Counted from the stretch's first letter, positions 1-12,411 are shown. The stretch: 64,000 nt of DNA from Amphiura filiformis (GCF_039555335.1 NC_092628.1:61486235-61550234); one strand, 5' to 3'. Numbers and translations: made by a program. The notes: generated by a model from the sequence alone, not told the origin.

Positions 1-269
1 GTTTATTTTTATCCAGAATGACCTCATTAGTATCCAATCAAATGCCTGCCTTACTATGACATAGTATATGATGTCAAACTGAATTTGTGACATCATATTG
101 GGTTAATGACATCATATTCAAGTAGCCGAGTATAGCTGTTGAAATGGATATATACTGAAGACTATTAAATTGATAACACAGTGTGAAGGAAGAAGTGCTA
201 CTGTAGTAACTTAACAGACAGAAGTGCAAAAAAAGTTTGACTGTGAGAACTTTGCAATTTCTTTTTTAG

Positions 270-396
270 AGTGGAGGACTTACTTCAGAAGATAGAGTTG
301 ATATTTGCTGATCCTGAAACAGGTGCACCTTCTAAAGCTCTTGGATTGCTTGGAGAAAAGGCATTGGAGAACAGGCTTAATAGGCTGGAAGACCAG
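270..396 (+). CDS. TRPM2-like exon A (coiled-coil region)
   Basis: A pyrimidine-rich acceptor precedes base 270 and GTAGGT follows 396. The exon encodes 42 residues ending in [12 protein letters not shown], the start of the C-terminal coiled coil. Its first base completes a codon from an exon left of the window. Confidence 0.8.
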
Positions 397-3300
397 GTAG
401 GTACCAGTGACTATGTGTTTTGGGTGTGTTTTTTTCTAGCCACCTGGCAACCCCTCATTTGGTGTACTCCAAGATATTAAGCAAATTTAATGACTTTGGC
501 AGATGCTAAATTGTCAATAAATAGTAACAGAAAGTTCTTTGAACTTAGATGCAAATGCATGTATTTGAACTCAAACCCTGTTCCGTCTGGGAATTGTACA
601 AAGAAAGCCTAAGCCAAATTGTAAAACATTTATTGAATTCGGGTCACAGTTATGGTGAGTAGGATCAATTACTGGTCCATTTAGATGCCCAGACTGGTCC
701 TCCAGAGGCTTTCAAACTTAGCTCCAACAAGATTTGCTTAAGCCTGACTGGGGAAAGCATCACCCTTGTAAATAAGTTCAGGCAAAGTTTGAAGGCTTCC
801 CAAGGTCCATTCTGGTCATTTTATGGACCAGTGATTTGATCATAATAGCCATAACTGCTTGAAGTCAATAAATTTATTACAATGTGAATTAGTTACTCTT
901 AGTATAATTCTCAGATTAAGAAATGTATTCACTATTACCAATCATTTGAAAACAATATAATGAGAGATTTGGCAAATTGTCCATAACAAGGGACAAATTA
1001 AAAACCTTGGAATGCAGAGGGACCTAAGCTGCAGCCTATGTACTTAATTCCATATTGAAGGAGGGATTCTCCAGCAGCTGGGCCCTTGTAAATAGATATA
1101 GGCTAATCAGGAAGTCATCAAGGCCAATACATTTGCAAACTCATAGCTAAGTGCCTGGATTGTGATCAAATCTTTATATTTTAATATTAGTTCTTCCCAT
1201 TTCAACACACATTAAATTGCTGTATTTGTTTATGATATTTCTTTCTTATGGTTTATATTTTGCTAATGTATTGTATTGTTATAAATATTGCATTTAGTGA
1301 AGGTGTAAATGAATCAATCAACAGGTTCTTCATTATGTGAAAAATTACAATATGAGATTGTAATTTGCAGTAATTGAATTTTGTGGAACATATAATTACT
1401 CACAAGGTCCTGATGATTTGCTAAGCATTAGTATCATAACAATATGAACACTTATATCAGATGAGGTGTGTATTTATAATTGGCATAAACTGACATTCTG
1501 TAATTCTTTTTGATAATCCAAGATGGAAAGAACTAACCAAGCTATTGATTGGATTATAACGTCATTGAGTGAGAATCGTCTTGGACATAAAGAAGGTCCA
1601 CCTGAGTTGAAGGCAATTGAACCCAGAGAAGGTAAGAGTGATTGTACAATACCATTTATACTGCAGATATTCCTTTGAGCTGTATTGTAGTGATCTGCAC
1701 TGCACTGACCAGTTTTACACTTGATCATTTAATTAATGCACTATAAGAATTTTAAGTTCTTGCTGGTAAGTTCCCTGTCAAAAAGGGACTTTTATCATCA
1801 AAAAGACACACCATACAGGTTGAAGGTAGAGTTGCTGAATGAGACTTTTCACAACACCATAATTTGTTTTCATGGTTTTAGCATCATTTTGATGTCATGA
1901 AATTCGCTACAAGTATAGATCATAAGTTGACATGATTTGGATATTTTGTGATGTTCTTATGAATGTTTCATCTTGTCAAGAACACTAAAATCAAGACTAT
2001 TAATCCATGTTTGTTGTTTAATTTCACAGAACTGGAAGATTTATCCAGTATGACAGAAGAAGAAAGAAAAGTACCATCAACTATTGAAGAGCTTGGTATT
2101 GCTATTCATATAAAAGCTCGCACAAGTCCATATCCAAATACAGCCATTAGGAGGTTTCCTGTACCTGATGGGAAAGTATCATGGGATGTAAGTTGATAAT
2201 AATGCCTGCAGTTTAAACAGGTGTAATTGTGTAACATACACAGTGTTATGAGGTGGCATTAAAGCAATATTGTAGCATTTCTGTAAAAAGTGTTCAAAAA
2301 TGAGTCCTACATTGTTCTTGTGCATCTATTATCATGTAGAATCATGTGAAACAGTTATTTTTAGAAATATGGGGCTGATAATGGTATTGCTCATATAAGA
2401 CTATTGATATATGACAGTGGCAAAAGCTAATACCTTTATTCTCTCTCAATTTTTTATTCAGACATTTTTTAACTACCGACCCATCTCCTACACCCATGAC
2501 AGTGTTTTGGCTATGCCACATTATGCTGATGTAGATCTACTAGATCAACCTAAAAGCAAGAGACAGATCTTAAATTTCAATGAAATGGATAAGGAGTGCA
2601 AGTATGACAGGAGAAGCTATATGGGAAACTACAATGTTCAAGATGGACTGCCATTGTAAGTACAACCCCTGGATTGGATGGACAAAATGAGGTCCCCAGC
2701 AAACTCAGAAAAAGATTAAATATCCGCATATTTAAAGTGTATATAGAGGTTATAAAACATTTTTTTAAACTTGCAAAACATTCTGACATAGGCCTAATGT
2801 TTTATTAGTGTTGATAAAATATGTAGCACAATGTTTGCCAAAAAATTCTTACAATAACATTTTGACAACATTTTTAACGTGATAAAACCCAACATTTAAA
2901 TGTTATTAAAGCGTTTTGACCAAACCAAAACATGTTTATAACATTTAGAATGTTTTATATACAATATTTTTGTTTCCTGGGTCCATATTTGATTCCGTAT
3001 TCAAATACTAATTTAATAGTTATTTGAATCCTTATATTATGTAAATATTCTTTTATCAAATCACAATACAGAATGTGATTTTGCTATAAAAAAAACATTT
3101 ATAGCGATCCAGGTGACATCTATCACTCTTGAAGGTGTTCATAAGATGGTTAATTCTTGACTTCTTTATTAGTTTAGATGTTGACAGCTGCTTAGTAGCA
3201 AGGTTGCCTAATGCTTTTTTTTTCTCATTCATTAGATTATAGAGAATGTGACTCAACTTGTATAGCCTCTCATCTCCATTCACTATACCATGATGACAGT

Positions 3301-6300
3301 GATGAGAAACTGGCAACATTGCTACTAAGCGGCAGTTAACAGTATCTTTACATAGTCATTTTGAGAAAAACACTGGGAAATTATTTACATTACCCTATCA
3401 AAACTGTCCTAAGACTTTTGGCTACCATTGTAGCCAGTTGAGCTATCATAATTGACAGCCATATTTGTACTTGTTATTCGTATAGAAATCCTAAAGGCAG
3501 GACAGGTGTCATAGGACGTGGAATGTTGGGAAGGTTTGGTCCAAATCATGCAGCTGATCCAGTAGTCACAAGGTAATAAAACCATGTCTAAATAGACAGG
3601 TGTTGTTTTTAGAAAAGTAGTATACAAAAACACCAACATTACCATAGCTCTGTGAAAACATGCATTGTTTTGATTAAGATTAATTCAGGTGTATCAAAAT
3701 TGATTTCTACAATTTCAACGTACAAAGCATATTATTAAATTTGAAACTGCAAAATATAACACACATCAACCTTACATTTTGCAAACATGTTGGTACCGCA
3801 AATTTTAAATGTTCTATCCTGCTTTCAATACTTAACAAAGAAAATGTTGTGTTATGAGTGGAGCTGACCTAGTTTTACTTATTATAATGGATGATTACAA
3901 TTGATTGACAGGTGGAAACGATCCCCAGATGGTTGTATTATGACAGATGAAACAGGCAAAAGAGTGTTAGAATTTGTAGCCATCCAGAGACGAGACAACA
4001 GTCAATGGGCCATCCCAGGGGTAAGCATGCATGAGAATTTTCAATTTTAAAACTGAATTCAGTTTTCGCAACTTTACTTAATTTCAGCCTGGTACTTTTT
4101 GCCAAATTTCATGCACATTTTCAGTTTTTTTAAAGAAAGTGCAGTCTCATGCCTGGGTCAGCATTACAGTTAGGAAAAATTGAAAACTGTGAACTATGAA
4201 AACATACACCCCCCTATGGAAGACATGACCTTAATCTCTCACACAGGAATGTGAATTTCAAATGGTTCTATCTGGATGGGTGACTCCATTTGAAATCTAC
4301 ACCTCCTGTGTGGGAGATTAAGGAGATCAACTGGAATAGCCCATCACCCTCTGGTAATTCATACAGCAATCAACAGGTTATAATCATTAACTGTAAGGTG
4401 AACTCTGATACTGATTCTATTACACTCATAGCTATTTAAGTTATTTAGAAAAATAAAATATTTGTAGAATAACAGTGCTTATTGACTTATTAACAAAATG
4501 AAAACATTAGATTTTGAAAACAAGAGAAAGGAGGCAAGTTCCTGAATGAAAACATTTAACATTTGGGTTGGTTGCTTGTTTGAATATCAATATATCAATA
4601 TTAAACACTTATTAAATTAAAGGAATATTATGTGATCCTAGCATCCTCTTTTTATGACATTGTTCAGTAGATATCCACGAAAAAATCTTATTCCCAAAAT
4701 TTCAGTTGATTCCGATTTTGCGTTTGCGAGTTGTACATGATTATGTGTATTACACTGCTCCATAGACAATGTGGTGTAATTTCACGATATCTTTGCTAAA
4801 CTAATTAATCTGCAAGAAATATTTTGTACATAAACATTATGTAGCCAGAGGTTTTCAGTGATATAAAAATCTCAACTTTTTTTCAGAAAAGAGGGGGATG
4901 AGGCTGTGGATCACGAAATGCCCTTTAAATTAAATATATCAAACTCTGGAAATTGCTTTATTTATTAATCTGGTATTTTCAACATTTCTCTATACAGGGC
5001 ATGGTGGAGCCAGGTGATGTCGTTAGCCTTACCTTGAAAAAAGAGTTTGGAGAAGAAGCCTTGGGAGAATTGGACAAAAAGGAAGAGGAAAAGAAAGTAA
5101 TATCCGAAGCCATTGATAAGCTTTTCAAAAATGGAGTAGCGGTAAGTATGTTTTGAAGTGAAAAAAGATACTTGTGTTGAATGGTAGTGCTTGTCAAAAA
5201 TAAAAAGAACTAAATGAAACTATTTAACAAAGCTCACATAGTGTTTCAAATTTTTGTCACAATAAAATTGACTTAAAAGCCCATTCAGTGATTTGCTCAT
5301 CCGGACGATTGTAAAAATCATCAAAATTCAGATTTTGGTACCTCTGTCATTGTCATGGATGTGCTATCATAGCCTGCAAGTGGTTCAGCCGAAAGCCATG
5401 TATTTAAGACAAAATAAAACATTTTACACAAATCTGTAATTTAGATACTGATAGTATCTAAATTAGCTACGTGTATTTGAATGGGGCTTCAACTTCGTCA
5501 GTACTGCTGTTTTCCTCGTTTTTTGCCAAATTTGTCATTTCAAAAATACCAAATGACAATTTGAATGACTTATCTTTCACTTTTAAGCAATTTATAAACA
5601 ATTTTAATTTTTTTTTTTTACACTTGCGCTGGGATCACTGAATGGGTCTTTAAGTCTTAAGCCTTGACTTGAAAATTGCTAGAAATGACTCGGTTCAATC
5701 CGTAAATGACTCAAAAACTATATTGATTTGGCAAAATTTGGTGAGGATGTAGGGTTAAGATCAGCAATAGGATATATGATAGATTTTGGTCAGGATTGAA
5801 TGTTGTTGAATAGAACGTGCCTTCTAAACTATCAGAGGAGTGCTAAGGTTTGCAGGTTACCATGGGAGGGATCAAGTAAGACGACATGAAATGGTTTTGC
5901 AAGAAATTGAAACCCTCAAAGCCACACTTACATGATGTATGGCATCCCACTGTCTTCCTTGATTCATTACTCTACATAAGAATTTGTTATACACATACAT
6001 AATTAAATGCTCCTGCAATGAGTGCACTGTACCAGTGATTTCTTTATCTGAGTGTATTTGATAAATTTAATAGATTATGATATTGTTGTATCAAGTAGAC
6101 AATGAGAGATGTTAGATAATGTAGCTCATAATACTCCATATATATTTATGTAAACAGGTGTACAAAGGCTATGTTGATGATCCACGTAATACAGATAATG
6201 CATGGATGGAGACAGTCTGTATGAATTTCCACGATGAAGATGGAACATCAGTTGGTCAGCTACCTTTCCAGGTAAGATTGATTTAAAATTACAACCTATA

Positions 6301-7419
6301 TACCTAGGGTCACTAATACAATAAGCAAAAGAATTAAGGTACCAGTTATGTACATCCTAAACAAAGACAGATAGCGCGAATTTAAGACCTCATTTGTTGA
6401 AATTGTTCAAGAAATAAAAACACGATGATCGAAAAAGTTGCAGTTTGCTCTATCGCATGCCCTATTGATTTGTACACAAAGCGTTCTCGAACAAGAAAAC
6501 TAGCGTTGTGCTTCCATTGATTAGCACGTTAAAACTAGCGTTGTGCTTTCATTGATTAGAACACAAAACTGCAACTTTTGATTTCGTTTCTTCCTTAGGT
6601 TTTAGATCACCGTTTCTTTAATTCTCAACCAATTTCAAAAAAAGAGTACAGGTATTAGATGCTTGTTTAAATGTTGACATATTTGTCTTTATTTACAACA
6701 TACAGGGGTGAACACAACTGGTACCTCAATTTTTTGGCTTACTGTATATAAATATTCAGAGTTAATAGGAGGACAGTAGTGTTTGTAATTAGATTATTTA
6801 TATCCTGATTGGAATGACATTTTATGATTAGAGCAATTTGATAAGGGCTAAAAGCGTCATTTTCGATGATGTGATCTAATTAAATACTTTCTCAGTGATA
6901 CATTTTGTGAGATTGAGTGTTTGAGGTTTAAATATATTGTTGTTTTTAGTTGTATATTTGCCAATCCCAGGCTGCCACTGAGAGATAATAGTGGAGGAGT
7001 ATCAACTTTGTTGTTAGTAACATATCCTTCAAAACAAAAAATTCTCGGAAAGGCATTTTGTCCTTCATGCACACCACTTTGTGCTGCGACTGACGATTTG
7101 CTTTGTTTAAACATTTTGTGCAATACATTATAACACATTACAAATAGATGTTAAGCCTTGTTTGAATGTAAATGATGCCAAAGTTTGATGTCACACAACA
7201 GTATTGCTAGTAAGATAATAGTAGCATACACTTTAGTTGGGATTTGCTTTACTGGTTGCATATAAAAATTATTTGAATCATATTATTTTGTTTTTGTTAT
7301 AGGCTGGTGATGATGCTCAAGGTGTAAGGTGGCAGCGTGTCAGCTCCAAGATTCCTCTTTTTGCCAGTCATACAGCTATGCTCAAGAAAGTTGCAGAGTT
7401 TCATAATGCTGCATTCTAA
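270..7419 (+). CDS. TRPM2-like: TRPM2-like cation channel, C-terminal part with NUDT9-type ADP-ribose domain (partial, 5' end outside window)
   Basis: Nine exons give about 385 codons in one open frame: 270-396, 1523-1631, 2030-2187, 2462-2655, 3486-3572, 3912-4020, 4998-5141, 6158-6271, 7303-7419. All introns are GT-AG and all phases agree. The first two exons encode a heptad-rich stretch ([11 protein letters not shown], then METRTNQ-like sequence) matching the TRPM C-terminal coiled coil. The rest aligns from memory with the NUDT9 homology domain: [20 protein letters not shown], then [22 protein letters not shown], then a Nudix box. TRPM2 is a plasma-membrane Ca2+-permeable channel gated by ADP-ribose. 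In cnidarian and choanoflagellate homologues the domain also hydrolyses ADP-ribose. The box here reads GGMVEPGD, seven residues, KEFGEE, close to enzyme NUDT9 and unlike the degenerate human TRPM2 box. A standalone NUDT9 gene is unlikely because of the coiled-coil exons, but the channel core is not in view. Confidence 0.9.
1523..1631 (+). CDS. TRPM2-like exon B (coiled coil to linker)
   Basis: Acceptor CCAAG, donor GTAAGAG. It encodes [20 protein letters not shown] and a short charged linker, and ends in phase 1. The split codon gives Glu with the next exon. Confidence 0.85.
2030..2187 (+). CDS. TRPM2-like exon C (start of NUDT9 homology domain)
   Basis: Acceptor TTTCACAG, donor GTAAGT. It encodes 52 residues including [19 protein letters not shown], the first conserved block of NUDT9 domains. 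Confidence 0.9.
2418..2447 (+). repeat. Short remnant of the family-D repeat in a TRPM2 intron
   Basis: About 30 bases ending CCTTTATTCTCT match the right end of the larger element at 10833-11270. They lie just before the exon D acceptor. Confidence 0.4.
2462..2655 (+). CDS. TRPM2-like exon D (NUDT9 domain)
   Basis: Acceptor TTATTCAG, donor GTAAGT. It encodes [20 protein letters not shown] and a basic segment ending [12 protein letters not shown], in phase 2. Confidence 0.9.
3176..3345. repeat. Small inverted-repeat element (MITE-like) in TRPM2 intron
   Basis: Two imperfect arms of about 32 bases share the core GCTTAGTAGCAA / TTGCTACTAAGC and enclose about 100 bases. No target-site duplication was identified. 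Confidence 0.45.
3486..3572 (+). CDS. TRPM2-like exon E (GRTGV..GRG block)
   Basis: Encodes [20 protein letters not shown] then HAADPVVT, the most conserved non-Nudix block of the NUDT9 family. Donor is GTAATA. Confidence 0.92.
3912..4020 (+). CDS. TRPM2-like exon F (up to the Nudix box)
   Basis: Encodes [20 protein letters not shown] then [16 protein letters not shown]. The intron falls inside the Gly-Gly that begins the Nudix box. Confidence 0.92.
4196..4345. repeat. Hairpin repeat with 'fold-back' arms in TRPM2 intron
   Basis: Arms at about 4228-4266 and 4288-4326 (CTTAATCTCTCACACAGG against CCTGTGTGGGAGATTAAG) form a long fold-back. Related fold-back sequence, with GGCTATTCCATTT-type ends, is at 48215-48480. 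Confidence 0.5.
4618..4928 (+). repeat. MITE family A, copy 1
   Basis: About 310 bases with short terminal inverted repeats (AAAGG...TGATCC at both ends), flanked by TTAAATTAA-like sequence. The same element lies inverted at 46224-46566. Confidence 0.7.
4998..5141 (+). CDS. TRPM2-like exon G (Nudix box)
   Basis: Encodes [20 protein letters not shown] followed by [13 protein letters not shown]. Relative to the Gx5Ex7REUxEE consensus, Glu is replaced by Asp at the first position and Arg by Lys. Both metal-binding glutamates of the EE pair are kept. Confidence 0.92.
5278..5653 (+). repeat. MITE family B, copy 1
   Basis: Ends are inverted repeats (CCCATTCAGTGAT / ATCACTGAATGGG). The body matches 63167-63495 throughout, including the internal TATTTGAATGGGGCT block. 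Confidence 0.7.
6158..6271 (+). CDS. TRPM2-like exon H
   Basis: Encodes [20 protein letters not shown] and continues to QLPFQ. The [12 protein letters not shown] block is typical of ADP-ribose pyrophosphatases of the NUDT9 type. Confidence 0.92.
6322..6742. repeat. MITE with long imperfect inverted arms in TRPM2 intron
   Basis: Ends carry AAGCAAAAGAATTAAGGTACC against GGTACCTCAATTTTTTGGCTT. Weaker similarity continues inward over more than 100 bases. The centre has a tandem duplication of an ACTAGCGTTGTGCTT unit (about 6498-6560). Confidence 0.55.
7303..7419 (+). CDS. TRPM2-like terminal exon I
   Basis: Encodes [20 protein letters not shown] and ends HNAAF with TAA at 7417-7419, the expected C-terminal end of the NUDT9 domain. 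Confidence 0.92.
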   Translation, partial: AGDDAQGVRWQRVSSKIPLFASHTAMLKKVAEFHNAAF

Positions 7420-7923
7420 ATAAGTGGAAGATAGTTATAAGTTTGTTTCTAAGTTGGGCCAGTCAAAGCTGGGATTAGAAGCTCTATGGTGTGTATATGA
7501 CAAATAACTATTTGATATTACGACTTTGGACCAAATGATAAGGTACATGAGTTAAACTGTTAATACTTTGTTCAGAGATATAGGCCTACGTTGTATTAAA
7601 TTGTTTGCCTGGCTGCTTCACAAATTGACCAATAAGCATAAATAGTTCACTTTGATAAGAACAACTCATGCTTTTTCATTTAATAGGTCATTCCTTTGTG
7701 AAGTTGGCATTGACCTATAATTGCAACATCTCCTATTGTATTTATGTTGAATATGGTTGACAAATTTTGACTTCCTTATTTGGCATAGATTTTCTTGTCC
7801 CCAGAGTTTTCAATACATTACACATCTCTCTTGACAAGAAAACAAAGTTTCTGAACTTATCCTTTCAGGGATGGGGAAATCAGCTTGGCAGTGCTGGATC
7901 TCTGAATATTGCTTTAATTTTAC

Positions 7924-8109
7924 CTGCGGTAAATTAAGTAATTTTTGGCCAAGCTTGAATGTACCCGATACGTCCATGTAGCGTATTAAGTGTGTACGCA
8001 ATGTAAGGCCTGTGCATGCTTTCTTCTGTACAGCGCTATGTACATGTGTGTTTATCACGTATCCACTAGCGTTCGAGCTTGGCCAAGATTGAACTAATTT
8101 ACTTGTAGC
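7924..8109 (+). repeat. MITE family C, copy 1
   Basis: About 185 bases. Both ends show GTAAATTAAGT..TTGGCCAAG as inverted repeats of about 30 bases. The interior (TGCATGCTTTCTTCTGTAC, CCACTAGCGTTC) is shared with 8938-9111. Confidence 0.65.
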
Positions 8110-8117
8110 TACTAGAT

Positions 8118-8700
8118 GTTTAGGATCCACAACTTCCCCCTAACACATTTTAAAATAAATAAAATATTTTACACAATGTAAATAGGTATGTGTAGCCATA
8201 TTTGTTTTACACATCTGGGCCAATTTAAAGCATCGCACATCGTTTCGTTTAGTCAAATGGTTCATTATGTAAAAAAAGAGGCTGTTTTAAAATTTGCATA
8301 TGAGTCCATTCGCATGAAAGGAAGTATAACATAACTTTACGCAATGTTATATAACTGGTTCAATTTCCATTCATGCATGCTGCCAGATCGAGGCTCTCCT
8401 CGCATATGGCGGAACTGTGCAATGGTTTAATAGGATTCATCTCACAAACAATACAGTCCTGTTCTTGTGTTTGTTAAGAAAAACCTGACTGCTATGGATT
8501 CAGGTGCAACTTTTAAAATGGTCTCTTTTTGTACATATTAAACAATTATGACTGAACACAATGATGTGAGATGTTATAAATTGGTCTAGATGTGTAAAAC
8601 AAATATGGCTACACATACCTTTTTACATTTTTTACAAATATTTTTGGATTTATTTCAAAAAGCATTAGGGGGAAATTATAAGTTGGGATCCTATACAATT
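8118..8700. repeat. Long-arm inverted-repeat element abutting MITE C
   Basis: Arms of about 110 bases (8118-8230 and 8570-8700) begin TAGGATCC and share GGTATGTGTAGCCATATTTG and its complement. This is a non-autonomous DNA transposon with no coding capacity seen. Confidence 0.7.
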
Positions 8701-8937
8701 GATGCCCAGGAACATTGTATCTTTGTTTTTGTCAATGAGTACATTATCGTTATGGAAAGGGAGTGGATTACTATTGCTATGCCCATGTAACTATTTCACC
8801 CACCAAATTCCTTTGCCAAATTAACTTTTTTAGCAGTTATTGCAGTTGCAGCTTTCATGTTGTTTCTAACACTTTTGCAGAGTGTTAGAAATTTGACAGT
8901 TTATTTTGAACCAAATGGTTTCTACCAAGATGTATAT

Positions 8938-9111
8938 TGCAGGTAAGTTAAGTATTTCTTGGGCAAGCTGGAACATGTGCGTTGCGTCCATGTCAATGTA
9001 AGGCACATGTATGCTTTCTTCTGTACCACGCTATCTGCCCCAGTGTTTATTGTGGCGCCACTAGCGTTCATATTTCAAGTTTGGCCAAGAATTACTTAAT
9101 TTACTTGTAGT
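8938..9111 (+). repeat. MITE family C, copy 2
   Basis: Diverged second copy in the same orientation, with the same terminal inverted repeats ending ACTTAATTTACTTGTAG. Confidence 0.65.
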
Positions 9112-9120
9112 TTGGTCACT

Positions 9121-10830
9121 TCATTTATTTTTTTATTTAAAATTTATCCTTACATTTTACCTTCCATAGTTGTTAATAAAAGACATTGAAATTAATTTAT
9201 GTAAAGGATTTATTTTGTGGACAATTTGACAGATTATGATTGAATGATTGCAGCAGAATGTATCAAATGTGCCTTTCCACAAGTGTAAAGTTAATATAAA
9301 TATAAGAAAATCATGTGTGTGTGAAGGAACTAAACATTCCATAGAAAATACCTTGATGTTATAGATTTTATTAAAACATTTGAAGTATTATTAAGGTTGT
9401 TGTATAAAAACAATTATATTTATTACTTTGTGCAATATGTGCACTGTATATTCATGTACATAGAAAAAACTTACAAAATAGTTTCTTGTTCATATGTCTA
9501 AAATGTACAGAAATATGTAGTTGAAATACCATCCTAAGAAGAATGGAAAATAGGGTGTGTGTGCACTTGTTCAGTGTAGTAATATGTGATACTAAGTTTT
9601 TTTGTGTCCAAGGGAATTTTATGGGTTTTTCAGCAGCAGGGGATGCATCATTTCTGACAAACTGTTAGAGAAAGTATCACACAACTACAACTCATCTTAA
9701 CACATGTTTTTGGATGTTAAATAAATGAGATGTATCCCCATTTCTCCTTGGTATTTGTGTTGCTGAAAACATAAAACAGGCTTAAAATACCAGACAAAAT
9801 TGATCAAAATTTGCAAGGTTGCAATGTGCTTTTTCATTTTGACCTGTTTTGACACATTTTAGCATACCTGCATGATGGTGTTCTGGTAAAGTCATTCTAG
9901 GTGCGAGTCAGCAGGACGACTTTGGAATTTTGCCCCTCTTGGAAATTTCAGCCAGTATAATACACCACTGCATGACATCGGACCTGGTAGTCTGGCAGAA
10001 ACCTAGCAAGTGGTTAGTCTATTAAGAAAAAAAAACAAATTTGGAACTATATAAGTGATGGATATGCATGCTCACTTTGCAAAGAAAATAAATAGAGAAA
10101 ATAAAAATCTTAACCCTTTCCCTCTTGGACTTTTGTGAATATGCAATCCTCTAGAAATAACTTGGTCCATGAGTGAAATGCATAGTTACAAAGATGTTTT
10201 ATGTAGTGCTGAAAATAATAGATTTTATTGCAGAGTTCCGCTTCTGTAAAAAGGACAATTGTGCAGCGCAGTCAAGTTTGTCCTTTTGTTTTGTGTTTGT
10301 TTGTTTTTGAGGCTGTGTAAATTTTAGTATTTTGTAATGTAAATGAACAAATATGAAACTGAAATAATGTTTAATAAGTTGCTTTTAAAATGCTGTCATT
10401 GATATAAAAGTGTGAAATTCTTATTATTCAAATGATAAAAAAACAACAACAATAGGGATATTGTTGTGGGTGTGTGTTGGGGAAGTTTAGTGTATATAAG
10501 TGTGTTATGTTCAAAGGTTAGTTGCTTTGGTTAGGGCCTTCGTCATTTTAAAGACATTTGACCAAGTCTCAGTTATAGTACAGAGGGAGGATTTTTACTT
10601 CATTAACCAACCACATGTTGCATAATTATCCACAATGCAGCTTTTAAACTGGGAGGAGAACAAAACTGTCAGATTTTGTTTAAATTCCTTGTTTCATGTA
10701 TATTTGTTTGAGCTTTCTTTATACACGGTTACAACATTCAGTGACTGATACTGCTTTCCAAGTATGTTTTTGACAAAATGATATTAGAAATAAGAGTTGT
10801 GCATTTGTGCAGTATTTGATAAGATATTCT
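9121..10830. other. Intergenic, no gene seen
   Basis: AT-rich DNA without convincing exons on either strand. ORFs are short and codon use looks random. Confidence 0.5.
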
Positions 10831-10832
10831 TA

Positions 10833-11270
10833 ACACTTCAGAACGTTCCTGCAATCTCATTGGTTCTTACCGTGTGATATGACACGATATCACACGGGTC
10901 AGCGTGTGTGCATCGACGCGATACGCGTGCTCACTATTTGAACCAATCGGGAGGCGCATAGCAACAACGGGACTGATCGATTTTAAGCCCTAGGTAGTTC
11001 CTCATAAAATGTAGGATTTAATTTGATTAAAATTTGTAATATACTTGTGATATTTCTATTTGAATTGAAGTGTTTAAGAATGAGAATAAAGGTATTGTTT
11101 TTAGCCGCTGTCGTGCATCTATCGTCTCATATAACACAGGCGACATCATTATTTTTGGTGTAAAACAACTCGACTAAGCCTCGTTGTTTTACTTAAAATA
11201 ATGATGTCGCCCGTGTTATATGAGATGATAGATGCACTCCAGGGGCTAAAACCAATACCTTTATTCTCTA
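10833..11270 (+). repeat. Family D element, copy 1, with 85-base hairpin
   Basis: The right part (about 11081-11265) is a near-perfect hairpin: GAGAATAAAGGTATTGTTTT on the left and its complement before CTTTATTCTC on the right, around a GTTGTTTTAC loop region. The left part (10841-10960) matches 52110-52233 in reverse. The whole is a second, inverted copy of 51640-52233. Confidence 0.65.
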
Positions 11271-12405
11271 ATTATTTAAGCTGTGAGGTGTCATTAGACC
11301 TTTATCCTTTATGTCTCTGATCTATTTGCAATTTCGTCTGTAAATTGGTATCACTCAATGTTCCAGTATACGTTTCTATAGTTTGATCAGCTCTTAATAG
11401 ACGGCAAATGTTAGGCTTTTACTACTACGCCGAAAAGTAGACCCACATTAAGAATGCTATTAGTTCACCTATCTTGTCTATATGTTGTTAAAGAAAGTAG
11501 ACAAAGTATTGGACTTCAATTGATAATTTATGATGCTTCTGGCAAGATGTCACAAGACAATACTCAAAATAAAATATTTTGATATTAATCCGCGATGTTA
11601 TAAGGTCCGCCGATTAAGCGCTGATCAAAGTATAGTTTGTCATAAATCATTGTGATGATCTTTTGGGTTTACTTATATATTTGTACAGTTCAATCCATCG
11701 CTCACTTTTTGTACAGAGAATAATCATTTTCAACAAGTCTTTCATTGTTTAATTTTGTTATTTAAAACTTTATTCACATATAAAGTAAAATTATTGCATA
11801 TTTTAAATGATAATTATGTACTGAACATTGTAGAACATAACCTCATCAATGAAGCAATACAATACTCTTTTTAAATGTAAAATATAAAATTAAGTGTTCT
11901 TTGTTATTACTTATTTTTGTAGAAAACAATATGTATGAATGTAACAAATGTAATAAAGAGATAGCAAGCATCTATGAATATTGGTATTGATCCTTTGGTT
12001 TCATCTACATTGTTCATACCAATTTGACTAAGAAAAAATTGGTTGGGTGTCCTCCATAACATTTATATGGAAGGAGTGGATAGATAGCGTTTTTAAAAAG
12101 AAATTATGATCAAAAACTGCATAATAAACTTTTACGTCCTATCATTTTTTTTGTAATTAGCATCATCATCATCATGATTCAGGGGAGACCTGGGTACGTT
12201 GTTGGAACTCAAAAGCTACAAGTTTAAATAAACATCGAACTGTTAAAATCACTTGAGGAAAATGTTTAGAACTTATCATGTTGGCTAAGTTGTTACGGCT
12301 ATTTCTTATGTGGCCTTAAATACCGATTTCTTAGGTAGGTTTTCAAACAAGCTGCAATAAACACGAACACAAATCTCAAATGAAATACGAGACATTTCCT
12401 TTTCC
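11271..12405. other. Intergenic, no gene seen
   Basis: AT-rich DNA with a short CATCATCATCAT run near 12168. It lies between two convergent genes. Confidence 0.5.
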
Positions 12406-12411
12406 TTTATT
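12406..12411 (-). promoter_or_regulatory. Candidate polyadenylation signal of the lipocalin gene
   Basis: AATAAA on the minus strand about 170 bases past the lipocalin stop codon. Confidence 0.45.

Larger units (their letters stand above)
7420..9120 (+). other. 3' untranslated and downstream region of the TRPM2-like gene, repeat-filled
   Basis: No coding exon seen. It holds three MITEs. The first plain AATAAA after the stop (8154-8159) lies inside one of them, so the true cleavage site is unknown. Confidence 0.4.
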
